A program made the position numbers and the translations under genes. Shown here one piece after another: positions 25,253-32,016 of a DNA stretch of 32,016 nt. The stretch is taken from NCBI GenBank assembly GCA_002292215.1, contig DBBN01000126.1, positions 6,011 through 38,026 on the forward strand. Direction: 5' to 3'. Position 1 is the first letter of the stretch. Each line of letters begins with the position of its first letter. Below the pieces are notes generated by a model. The model saw nothing but the letters and a program-made list of their open reading frames with translations. It was not told the DNA's origin and did not search any database. The DNA is from Glaciecola sp. UBA983 (GTDB taxonomy: Bacteria; Pseudomonadota; Gammaproteobacteria; Enterobacterales; Alteromonadaceae).

Positions 25253-25281
25253 ATAGTAAACATTATCGCTAGGCTTGTAAA
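25253..25281 (-). promoter_or_regulatory. rpsU promoter
   Basis: On the minus strand TTTACA (25281-25276), a 17-base spacer and TACTAT (25258-25253) make a good sigma-70 promoter. The expected start near 25246 gives a leader of about 123 bases. Confidence 0.75.
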
Positions 25282-25386
25282 GGGTAAATTAGAAAATCGC
25301 GCTAATTTTTTGGTAGTACTGGTCTTAATCACCGTAAATGCGTAAAATCACACATTAATAAGTTATTAAAAGAATATTACCACACT

Positions 25387-26403
25387 ATGCGCATTTTAGG
25401 TTTTGAAACATCTTGTGATGAAACAGGTATCGCGGTTTATGACGATAAACTAGGTTTATTATCGCATCAATTATATTCGCAAGTTAAAATTCACGCCGAT
25501 TATGGTGGTGTGGTACCTGAGCTAGCTTCGCGTGACCATGTCCGCAAAATTATCCCTTTGATACAAGCTGCTCTCAAGGACGCCAATACTAGCGCCGATG
25601 ATCTTGATGGTATTGCCTATACGAAAGGGCCTGGTTTAATCGGTGCGTTATTAGTGGGTTCGTCCGTTGCACGCAGTTTGGCGTTTGCATGGGACAAACC
25701 GTTAGTGGGTGTACATCATATGGAAGGGCATTTATTAGCGCCCATGCTCGAAGACAATAATATTCCTGAGTTTCCGTTTATTGCTTTATTAGTATCTGGT
25801 GGTCATAGCTTAATTGTGGACGTTAAAGGTATCGGAGAATACGCGGTTCTGGGTGAATCAATTGACGATGCTGCCGGTGAAGCCTTTGACAAAACCGCTA
25901 AGTTATTGGGATTAGATTATCCAGGAGGCCCATTATTAGCAAAATTAGCGACGAAAGGCGAAGCAGGGCATTATCAATTCCCTAGGCCAATGACCAATAA
26001 ACCTGGATTAGATCTGTCATTTAGTGGGCTCAAAACCTTTGCTGCAAATACCATTCGTGCAGCTGCGACAGATGAACAAACCCACGCGAACATTGCCTAT
26101 GCGTTCCAAGAAGCGGTAGTCGATACCTTATTGATTAAATCTAAGCGTGCATTAAAGCAAACGGGCTATTCCCGTGTTGTCATTGCTGGCGGTGTGAGTG
26201 CGAACCAGCACCTACGGCAGGTATTTGAGCAGCGTATTGGGCCCAATGGTAAAAATGTGTTTTACCCGTCATTAGCGTTTTGTACAGATAATGGTGCGAT
26301 GATTGCCTATGCAGGAATGCAGCGTTTGAAAGCTAAGCAATTTGATGGGTTTGATGAACAAGTTAAGCCCCGCTGGCCGCTAGATTCACTGCCGCCATTG
26401 TAG
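25387..26403 (+). CDS. tsaD: tRNA threonylcarbamoyl transferase subunit TsaD
   Basis: A 338-residue member of the Kae1/TsaD family, which with TsaB and TsaE transfers the threonylcarbamoyl group to A37 of ANN-decoding tRNAs. It starts [19 protein letters not shown]; the metal ligands His111 and His115 lie in [53 protein letters not shown] and the C-terminal [13 protein letters not shown] (metal-binding Asp) complete the ASKHA fold. It is divergent from rpsU, the arrangement seen across gammaproteobacteria. Its stop is eight bases from the convergent plsY stop, with no terminator between. Confidence 0.97.
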   Translation: MRILGFETSCDETGIAVYDDKLGLLSHQLYSQVKIHADYGGVVPELASRDHVRKIIPLIQAALKDANTSADDLDGIAYTKGPGLIGALLVGSSVARSLAFAWDKPLVGVHHMEGHLLAPMLEDNNIPEFPFIALLVSGGHSLIVDVKGIGEYAVLGESIDDAAGEAFDKTAKLLGLDYPGGPLLAKLATKGEAGHYQFPRPMTNKPGLDLSFSGLKTFAANTIRAAATDEQTHANIAYAFQEAVVDTLLIKSKRALKQTGYSRVVIAGGVSANQHLRQVFEQRIGPNGKNVFYPSLAFCTDNGAMIAYAGMQRLKAKQFDGFDEQVKPRWPLDSLPPL

Positions 26404-26411
26404 ATAGTGGA

Positions 26412-26990
26412 TTAAACTTTAGGTTCGCTGCCTTGTAGTAACCGGGCGATATTGGCATGGTGGCGCCAAACTATGAGCGCCGCCAACATACTCACCGCTA
26501 ATGTATATTCGGGTTTAAACCAATAGCAAGTTATCGGAGCAAAGCATACCGTTACCAATGCCGCTAAGGATGAAAAACGGAACAATCGATAAGTGATGAG
26601 CCATACAGCTAGTAGCGATAAACTAACCGGCAAACCGAGTGGAAATAGACAACCAAATGCGGTAGCGACGCCTTTTCCTCCGGAGAAACCATAAAAGATG
26701 GGATACATATGCCCCAGGCATACCGCAATGCCTATGACCCCTAACCAGAATGGCTCGATGCCCAAACGGTAAGCACCATACACCATCACGGTTCCTTTGA
26801 GTAAATCAAACAAAAATACGATGATGGCAGGGATGCGTCCGCCTAAGCGAAACATATTGGTTGCTCCGGGGTTATTAGAGCCAGATGAGCGAGGATCGGG
26901 CAATCCAAACAGCCGTGCGACTATAATAGCACTGGCACAGGACCCAATTAAATATGCGCTCAAAATCATTAGAATGATTATTAGTTCCAT
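26412..26990 (-). CDS. plsY: Glycerol-3-phosphate acyltransferase PlsY
   Basis: A 192-residue inner-membrane enzyme that transfers the acyl group from acyl-phosphate to glycerol-3-phosphate, the first step of phospholipid synthesis. The three conserved motifs are visible: DPRSSGSNNPGATNMFRLGG, the GFSGGKGVATAFG loop, and a C-terminal WRHHANIARLLQGSEPKV with the HxxN-R motif. Five hydrophobic segments match the known topology. It is divergent from folB; the 130-base gap holds a perfect 6-bp hairpin (27062-27078) of unknown role. Confidence 0.96.
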   Translation of the reverse strand: MELIIILMILSAYLIGSCASAIIVARLFGLPDPRSSGSNNPGATNMFRLGGRIPAIIVFLFDLLKGTVMVYGAYRLGIEPFWLGVIGIAVCLGHMYPIFYGFSGGKGVATAFGCLFPLGLPVSLSLLAVWLITYRLFRFSSLAALVTVCFAPITCYWFKPEYTLAVSMLAALIVWRHHANIARLLQGSEPKV

Positions 26991-27120
26991 ATGATTTCCA
27001 TATACTTATCCCTATAATTCACGCTACAATATATTCAATTTACTAAATTGCATCGTTTTTTACTAGCGTTTTGCTAGTGATTCACTCGTTAAAAACGCAT
27101 TACCAGAGATTAGCCCACAT

Positions 27121-27507
27121 ATGACGTCACCTATTGCTCATTCTGACCGAGTTTTGATCCGCAATTTGCAATTAGATGTGTTGATTGGTGTGTATGATTT
27201 TGAACGTTTAGCGCCTCAGCGCGTGATTTTTGAAGTAGATTTACATACGGATTGTCGTCCTGCTGGCTTAAGTGACAACGTCGTTGATGCGGTTAACTAT
27301 GCACAAGTGACTGACGTTATCACTAAGATCAGTGTGGCCAGCGAATATCAGTTACTAGAAGCCTTAGCTGAGGATGTTGCGACCCAAGTGTTAGCACAAT
27401 TTAGTACGGTGTCTTGCATCGATATAACCATTCATAAACCCGATATTATGCCTAATGATGTCAAAGTAGCGATTGCGATTTCTCGTACTCGTGCTGCGCA
27501 ATATTAG
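27121..27507 (+). CDS. folB: Dihydroneopterin aldolase
   Basis: A 128-residue FolB, which converts dihydroneopterin to 6-hydroxymethyl-dihydropterin in folate synthesis. LIRNLQLDVLIGVYDFERLAPQRVIFEVDL is the family's start, with IGVYDFE containing the conserved catalytic-site Glu/Tyr; NYAQVTDVITK, YQLLEALAEDVATQVL and DITIHKPDIM are the other blocks. It precedes folK by eight bases, so the two consecutive pathway enzymes are made together. Confidence 0.95.
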   Translation: MTSPIAHSDRVLIRNLQLDVLIGVYDFERLAPQRVIFEVDLHTDCRPAGLSDNVVDAVNYAQVTDVITKISVASEYQLLEALAEDVATQVLAQFSTVSCIDITIHKPDIMPNDVKVAIAISRTRAAQY

Positions 27508-27515
27508 GCTCTGAT

Positions 27516-28034
27516 ATGTCCGCGACTCAGCCTACACAGTCTCACCATATCCTGATTAGTCTGGGATCAAATGTAGATCGCCAGCGATATACTCAAGCGG
27601 GCATTACTGCATTATCCACGCATTTGAATAATATTAAATTGTCGAGTACCTATGAGAGTGAAGCGGTAGGTTTTGCTGGCGCACCTTTTTACAATCTGGT
27701 GATGAGTGCCTATACCACCTTGGATATTGCGGAAGTGGGTCGCTTATTTAAAGAGATTGAACATCAAAATGGGCGACTTAAGACCGATAAGAAGTTTGCC
27801 CCACGCACCTTAGATATTGATTTGTTAACTTATGATGATGTGATTTGTGTGGAACCGGTAGTATTGCCGCGTCCAGAAATTGAATATCATGCCTTTGTCC
27901 TTGAACCTTTGGCTGAGTTGGTACCGACGATAGTGCATCCCAATACCAACAAAAGCTACGCGCAATTATGGGCGGAGTTTGATCAACCAGAACAAAAATT
28001 ATGGATAGTCGATTTAACATGGAGAGTAAAATAG
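27516..28034 (+). CDS. folK: 6-hydroxymethyl-7,8-dihydropterin pyrophosphokinase
   Basis: A 172-residue FolK, which transfers pyrophosphate from ATP to the folB product. ILISLGSNVDRQRY and the signature FAPRTLDIDLLTYDD, with the two metal-binding Asp, followed by LPRPEIEYHAFVLEPLAEL, identify it. The start overlaps no gene; its stop is one base from the uppP start. The first ATG is used; the first ten residues are polar and poorly conserved. Confidence 0.95.
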   Translation: MSATQPTQSHHILISLGSNVDRQRYTQAGITALSTHLNNIKLSSTYESEAVGFAGAPFYNLVMSAYTTLDIAEVGRLFKEIEHQNGRLKTDKKFAPRTLDIDLLTYDDVICVEPVVLPRPEIEYHAFVLEPLAELVPTIVHPNTNKSYAQLWAEFDQPEQKLWIVDLTWRVK

Positions 28035-28035
28035 T

Positions 28036-28836
28036 ATGACGTTTTTTGAAATAGTGATCTTAGCAATTATCCAAGGGATCACTGAGTTTTTACCGATATC
28101 ATCTTCTGCACATTTAATTTTACCTGAAGCACTGCTTGGCTGGAATAGTCAAGGCTTAGCCTTCGATGTAGCCGTGCATGTGGGGAGTTTATTGGCGGTC
28201 ATTATTTATTTTCGCAATGATATTATTGCGATGACGGTGGATTGGTTTCAATTTGGTTTTACTAAAAATCAAACTTCAAATAGTCAATTAGCTTGGTTTG
28301 TCATACTAGCAACTTTGCCAGCGATTATGATTGGCTTTGCCTTCAAATCATTCATTGAAGTGTATGCACGATCAGGAACCGTCATTGCTTTTACCACCAT
28401 TATTTTTGGTTTGTTACTCTGGTATGCCGATGTCAAAGCAACTTCAGTACGCGTGATCCACCAAATGACGTGGCGTCATAGTGTGTTGATTGGTCTGTCA
28501 CAAGCCATCGCATTAATTCCAGGCACATCGCGATCCGGTATCACCATGACAACGGGTTTGTTACTTGGGTATGATCGAGAAAGCAGTGCGCGTTTTTCGT
28601 TTTTATTATCAATCCCAGTTATCTTAGGGGCCGGTTTATTAGCGACACTGGATTTAGTTGCAGAGCCATCTGCGGTGGATTGGAGTGCATTAGCATATGG
28701 CGCACTGTTTTCGTTTGTATCTGCGTATATTTGTATTTCATTGTTTTTGACTTGGATTAACAAAATCGGCATGTTGCCATTTGTGGTATATCGATTATTG
28801 TTAGGTTCTGTTTTGATTTACTTTATTTACGCTTGA
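28036..28836 (+). CDS. uppP: Undecaprenyl-diphosphatase UppP (BacA)
   Basis: A 266-residue polytopic inner-membrane phosphatase that recycles undecaprenyl pyrophosphate for peptidoglycan synthesis. The two catalytic motifs are ITEFLPISSSAHLIL (Glu17, Ser22-24, His26) and IPGTSRSGITMTTGLLLGYDR (Arg166). About eight hydrophobic helices and the standard length agree. It begins one base after the folK stop, so the folB-folK-uppP-hinT genes form one transcription unit. Confidence 0.97.
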   Translation: MTFFEIVILAIIQGITEFLPISSSAHLILPEALLGWNSQGLAFDVAVHVGSLLAVIIYFRNDIIAMTVDWFQFGFTKNQTSNSQLAWFVILATLPAIMIGFAFKSFIEVYARSGTVIAFTTIIFGLLLWYADVKATSVRVIHQMTWRHSVLIGLSQAIALIPGTSRSGITMTTGLLLGYDRESSARFSFLLSIPVILGAGLLATLDLVAEPSAVDWSALAYGALFSFVSAYICISLFLTWINKIGMLPFVVYRLLLGSVLIYFIYA

Positions 28837-28848
28837 TGGAGAAAACAC

Positions 28849-29217
28849 ATGAGTGACACGATTTTTACCAAAATTATGGATAAATCTATCCCAGCTGATA
28901 TTTTATATGAAGATGATGAGGTCTTGGCATTTAAGGATATCAATCCCCAAGCGCCGTTGCATTTTTTGGTGATCCCCAAAAAACCAATCGCAACCATTAA
29001 CGACATTACTTCTGAGGATTATGCTGTTGTCGGCAAGTTATCTGGCGTCGCAGCGCAACTAGTTGGCGAACATGGAATGGCAGAGCAGGGCTTTCGAACG
29101 GTGATGAATTGCAATGAATATGGTGGGCAAACGGTATATCACATTCATCTGCATGTGCTAGCCGGTAAACCTTTAGGCTGGCCGCCGTATCAAGATAAGC
29201 TAAAGCAATCGATATAG
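28849..29217 (+). CDS. hinT: HIT-family purine nucleoside phosphoramidase HinT
   Basis: A 122-residue HIT protein, which hydrolyses nucleoside phosphoramidates. The histidine triad is HIHLHV with His98, His100 and His102. The N-terminal TIFTKIMDKSIPADILYEDDEVLAFKDINPQAP and the C-terminal LAGKPLGWPP are HinT-specific. GGAG precedes the ATG by eight bases; it follows uppP by 12. Confidence 0.95.
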   Translation: MSDTIFTKIMDKSIPADILYEDDEVLAFKDINPQAPLHFLVIPKKPIATINDITSEDYAVVGKLSGVAAQLVGEHGMAEQGFRTVMNCNEYGGQTVYHIHLHVLAGKPLGWPPYQDKLKQSI

Positions 29218-29248
29218 TTTGGTAAAATTGATTGCGTTAACTTAAAAG

Positions 29249-29269
29249 ACGCAGAAGGTTATTCTGCGT
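29249..29269 (-). terminator. rdgC terminator with the stop codon in its loop
   Basis: ACGCAGAA (29249-29256) and TTCTGCGT (29262-29269) form a perfect 8-bp stem; the five-base loop holds the rdgC stop codon (29261-29259). On the minus strand CTTTTAAG follows, giving a short U run. The hinT gene ends 32 bases away on the other strand. Confidence 0.7.
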
Positions 29270-30155
29270 TGAGCTCTAATACTTCAGTTAAGTAATCAGC
29301 AAAAGCGACCAATTCCGCAGACATCAAGACAAAATCAGCGTCTAAGCGTGCTGCTTTCTCATCTTTAGGGATATCTTGGTTTTCTTCTTTTAATGAATCC
29401 GAGTATTTAATGCGCTTGATAGAGCCATCACTTTCTAGCATACAGGTTAACTGATCGCTAAAATCGACGCCTAATTTTTCTACCCACTTACCAGCATCGA
29501 TATGACGTAATACTTCTTCAGCTTGTAGATCTTGATTTTTGCAGCGAGCAACAGCGGCTTCGTCATCATTGGCTTTGAGTTCAATATCGGTTAACAACTG
29601 GATGTGCTCCGGAGGATTAGCCGTAACCCAGTTAGTTAAATAACTTTGAATACCAGAGCGACATAACGGCACGACCGGTAACGAGCCCAGTGCTTTACGT
29701 AACATAGCCAAAAATGTTTCAGCTTTACCATCGGCAGAGGCATCAACAATGACCAATTTGTGCTCTGGACAAATAAATCCATTTGAAAATGAGTTTTTGG
29801 TAAATGCTTGCGGTAACAAACGTGCCACTATCTCTTGTTTTAAATCTTGTTGTGCTTTTTTACCAACGGGGCTGCCGGTTTCTTGTTCAATTTGTGCTAC
29901 TTTTTCAGCTAATTCAGCATTAATAACCGCAGCGGGTAAAATGCGCTCTTGTTTCTTTAGACTAAACAAATAGCGACCATTTGCATGGTGAAATAATAGT
30001 TCAGAGCCCGTCAAAGGAGGAGTAAATCCCATTGTTGCTAGTTCTTGAGAACCACACGGGCGAAATATGACACTTGATAGACAATCTTGTAAATTGTCTT
30101 CGTTAAACGTTAACGGTTGGGTTAATTGGTATAACTTTGCATTTTTAAACCACAT
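29259..30155 (-). CDS. rdgC: Recombination-associated protein RdgC
   Basis: A 298-residue RdgC, a ring-forming DNA-binding protein that modulates RecA and replication restart. The start MWFKNAKLYQLTQPLTF matches the family's usual first residues, so I put the start at 30155 although the frame stays open to 30317; the extra 54 codons are hydrophobic and unlike RdgC. CGSQELATMGFTPPL, KKQERILPAAVINAEL and GKWVEKLGVDFSDQLTCMLESDGSIKRIKY are family blocks. It is divergent from phoB. The GGAG ahead is 11 bases from the chosen ATG, a little far. Confidence 0.95.
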   Translation of the reverse strand: MWFKNAKLYQLTQPLTFNEDNLQDCLSSVIFRPCGSQELATMGFTPPLTGSELLFHHANGRYLFSLKKQERILPAAVINAELAEKVAQIEQETGSPVGKKAQQDLKQEIVARLLPQAFTKNSFSNGFICPEHKLVIVDASADGKAETFLAMLRKALGSLPVVPLCRSGIQSYLTNWVTANPPEHIQLLTDIELKANDDEAAVARCKNQDLQAEEVLRHIDAGKWVEKLGVDFSDQLTCMLESDGSIKRIKYSDSLKEENQDIPKDEKAARLDADFVLMSAELVAFADYLTEVLELNAE

Positions 30156-30218
30156 GGTGAACATGACTCCAGTCAGGAAATGGAAAAAGGGCGCGCAGAG
30201 TAACAATATTTGGTAGGG

Positions 30219-30247
30219 TTGACAATTATGAAAAAAAGCAATAATAC
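30219..30247 (+). promoter_or_regulatory. phoB promoter
   Basis: TTGACA (30219-30224), a 17-base spacer and TAATAC (30242-30247). This is close to consensus. The leader would be about 90 bases, and the site lies within the open upstream extension of the rdgC frame, which supports the shorter rdgC. Confidence 0.7.
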
Positions 30248-30273
30248 GAATAAATATGACAACGTTAATAAAA

Positions 30274-30291
30274 ATGTCATGTAAACAGTGA
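30274..30291 (+). promoter_or_regulatory. Weak candidate Pho box before phoB
   Basis: ATGTCAT-GTAA-ACAGTGA resembles the CTGTCAT-N4-CTGTCAT direct repeat in the first half (6 of 7) but poorly in the second. Autoregulation of phoB is usual, so it is listed, with low confidence. Confidence 0.25.
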
Positions 30292-30343
30292 ATAATCGAG
30301 AGCCATAAGTAAGTCATAATTTTTATTTTAGGAAAAAAAATAT

Positions 30344-31030
30344 ATGTCTCGTACTATTATGTTAGTAGAAGATGAAGCGCCAATTAGGGAAATGTTAAAG
30401 ATTGTTTTAGAGCAAGCGGGCTTTTCGGTCAACGAAGCGGAAGATTTTGATATCGCACTAGAGAAGATGGTCGAACCTTATCCGGATTTGGTCTTATTAG
30501 ATTGGATGCTACCTGGTGGTAGTGGTGTGCAACTTGCACGTAAATTAAAAGAACATGAATTTACCCGTGACATTCCCATTATCATGCTTACCGCGCGTGG
30601 CGAAGAAGAAGATAAAGTCAGAGGCCTAGAAGCCGGAGCTGATGATTATATTACTAAGCCATTTTCGCCAAAAGAACTCGTTGCACGCATCAAAGCGGTC
30701 ATGCGCCGAGTGACGCCAACGGCTAGTGATGAACTCATTAACTTTGCAGGCTTGGTCTTAGATCCTGTCGCGCATCGCGTTTCGGCAAATGACGACCGAG
30801 TAGACATGGGACCGACTGAGTTTAAGTTGCTGCATTTTTTCATGGCTCATGCGGAACGAGTCTTTTCGCGTGAACAGCTATTGGATAATGTTTGGGGTAC
30901 CAATGTCTACGTCGAAGATCGGACTGTGGATGTGCATATTCGACGTTTACGCAAAGCGATTTCAGCGCATGGACATGATTCAATGATCCAAACAGTTCGC
31001 GGTGCTGGCTATCGTTTCTCAGTTAAATAA
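30344..31030 (+). CDS. phoB: Phosphate-regulon response regulator PhoB
   Basis: A 228-residue OmpR-class regulator. The receiver domain has the acidic pocket Glu9-Asp10-Glu11, phospho-acceptor Asp53 ([13 protein letters not shown]), Thr83 and Lys105 ([10 protein letters not shown]). The C-terminal winged helix includes [22 protein letters not shown] and the recognition helix [23 protein letters not shown] and [11 protein letters not shown] are PhoB-typical. It activates phosphate-starvation genes when phosphorylated by PhoR, encoded 18 bases downstream. A purine-rich AGGAAAAAAAA precedes the start. Confidence 0.95.
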   Translation: MSRTIMLVEDEAPIREMLKIVLEQAGFSVNEAEDFDIALEKMVEPYPDLVLLDWMLPGGSGVQLARKLKEHEFTRDIPIIMLTARGEEEDKVRGLEAGADDYITKPFSPKELVARIKAVMRRVTPTASDELINFAGLVLDPVAHRVSANDDRVDMGPTEFKLLHFFMAHAERVFSREQLLDNVWGTNVYVEDRTVDVHIRRLRKAISAHGHDSMIQTVRGAGYRFSVK

Positions 31031-31048
31031 CATAGGTTTACCCACGTA

Positions 31049-32016
31049 ATGTATTATCCGTTTTCATGGTCTAAAAACATTGTTCAACTCACGATATTTG
31101 TCCTATTGATCATTGTCTTGGGTGGTATGTTTGATGATTTTGTATTAGCTGTAGCGCTAGCAACCATTGCTATTTTAGGGTTTAATTTTTATCAATTATA
31201 TAAGCTCAATCAATGGGTCTGGCACAGCAAAAAAATCTCCCCGCCCAAAGTCTACGGAGCATGGGAATACATTTACGAAGGTATCTATCAGCTACAACGC
31301 CGTCAACGGGGTAAACGTAAAGAGCTTAGCGAATTGGTGAAACGGTTTCGTAAAGGTGCAGAGGCGTTACCAGATGCAGTGATTATTTTGGATAATGATG
31401 CGACGATTATCTGGTGTAACCGTTTAGCACGTCTTGAGTTAGGGATAAAATGGCCAGATGATTTAGGTATGCGCATTGATAATTTACTGCGCCATCCTGA
31501 ATTTGTAGAATATTTCCAAAACGCGGATTATACTTATCCGATAGAAGTGCCTTCCCCTGCTAATCCAAGAAAAACTAATGAATATCGGATCATGCCCTAT
31601 GGCGATGATAACCTGTTGTTGATTTCGCGAGATGTGACTCGTGTGTCTCAATTAGAGGATATGCGTCGTGATTTTGTAGCGAATGTTTCGCATGAAATGC
31701 GCACGCCATTAACCGTAATTAATGGCTATTTAGAGATGTTACCCATGACCTCTTTGGATGATGATCCATTAGCGCACAAAGCTATCTATGAGATGAGTAC
31801 CCAGACTAAACGCATGCAAAATCTAATCGAAGATTTGTTAGTGTTGTCACGCATTGAATCAAGCTCTGAGCGAATTTATGAGCATATCGTCAACATGCCA
31901 AATATGTTTGCGCAAATAGCGATGGAAGCCAGACAATTAAATACTGATAAACAGCATCAGATTGAGTTTCATATCGACCCTGAATTACACGTTTATGGTG
32001 TTGAGGGGGAGCTACG
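31049..32016 (+). CDS. phoR: Phosphate-regulon sensor kinase PhoR, 5' part (runs off the window)
   Basis: The first 322 codons of a membrane histidine kinase. Two adjacent hydrophobic segments (IVQLTIFVLLIIVLGGMF and FVLAVALATIAILGF) with almost no periplasmic loop between them are typical of PhoR. A linker rich in basic residues, a PAS domain (ALPDAVIILDNDATIIWCNRLARLELG), and the H-box FVANVSHEMRTPLTVI with phospho-acceptor His215 follow. The ATP-binding domain is only begun at the window edge. The start at 31049 has a weak ribosome site, consistent with coupling to phoB 18 bases before. Confidence 0.95.
   Translation, partial: MYYPFSWSKNIVQLTIFVLLIIVLGGMFDDFVLAVALATIAILGFNFYQLYKLNQWVWHSKKISPPKVYGAWEYIYEGIYQLQRRQRGKRKELSELVKRFRKGAEALPDAVIILDNDATIIWCNRLARLELGIKWPDDLGMRIDNLLRHPEFVEYFQNADYTYPIEVPSPANPRKTNEYRIMPYGDDNLLLISRDVTRVSQLEDMRRDFVANVSHEMRTPLTVINGYLEMLPMTSLDDDPLAHKAIYEMSTQTKRMQNLIEDLLVLSRIESSSERIYEHIVNMPNMFAQIAMEARQLNTDKQHQIEFHIDPELHVYGVEGEL

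Noticed and set aside
1..32016. CRISPR arrays, tRNA or rRNA genes, insertion sequences with transposase, prophage genes.
   Set aside because: I looked for regularly spaced repeats, tRNA-like cloverleaf ends and transposase or phage proteins and found none.

Overview
This is a chromosomal segment from a gammaproteobacterium, most likely a marine member of the Alteromonadales (Shewanella/Psychrobium/Moritella-like breadth; genus cannot be fixed by reading alone). The evidence is the rpsU-yqeY-dnaG-rpoD block divergent from tsaD, the plsY/folB-folK-uppP-hinT neighbourhood, rdgC divergent from phoB-phoR, ccoG coupled to srkA, a DUF3016 protein and a cobalamin-riboswitch-controlled btuB. Base composition is AT-leaning and even throughout. 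Most of the window is ordinary core genome, dense and well bounded by terminators.

Layout. 1-4400: the 3' end of folA, a small membrane protein and an AEC-type permease on the minus strand, then an HD-domain (PhnZ-like) protein and a SulP anion transporter on the plus strand. A 58-bp near-perfect palindrome sits between the two divergent pairs. 4400-5750: a PadR regulator with a HAAS-type membrane partner and a palindromic operator candidate. 5850-6700: a small accessory island, a Phd/RelE-ParE toxin-antitoxin pair flanked by sequences resembling integron attC sites, followed by an apparent gene remnant. 6720-12860: all minus strand: ACT-domain protein, dsbA, btuB with a full cobalamin riboswitch, srkA and ccoG; ccoG has an FNR-type site correctly placed for activation. 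13000-16070: DUF3016 secreted protein, acyl-CoA dehydrogenase, and a Nudix protein that carries a lipoprotein signal. 16178-20352: a two-gene RND efflux system. 20458-25281: rpoD, dnaG, yqeY, rpsU with a structured rpsU leader. 25387-29217: tsaD, plsY, folB, folK, uppP, hinT. 29259-32016: rdgC, phoB and the 5' part of phoR, which runs off the end.

How the genes work together. The macromolecular-synthesis block links ribosome (S21), primer synthesis (DnaG) and sigma-70. folA (edge), folB and folK serve folate; plsY and uppP serve phospholipid and cell-wall lipid carrier; ccoG assembles cbb3 oxidase under oxygen control; dsbA and srkA act in envelope stress; phoBR senses phosphate.

I did not find a clear undescribed multi-gene system. 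The items most worth a second look are the attC-flanked toxin-antitoxin cassette, the lipoprotein Nudix enzyme, the 58-bp palindrome, the PhnZ-like HD protein with altered substrate positions, and the structured rpsU leader. All start choices, promoters and structures were read by eye without any search or folding program.
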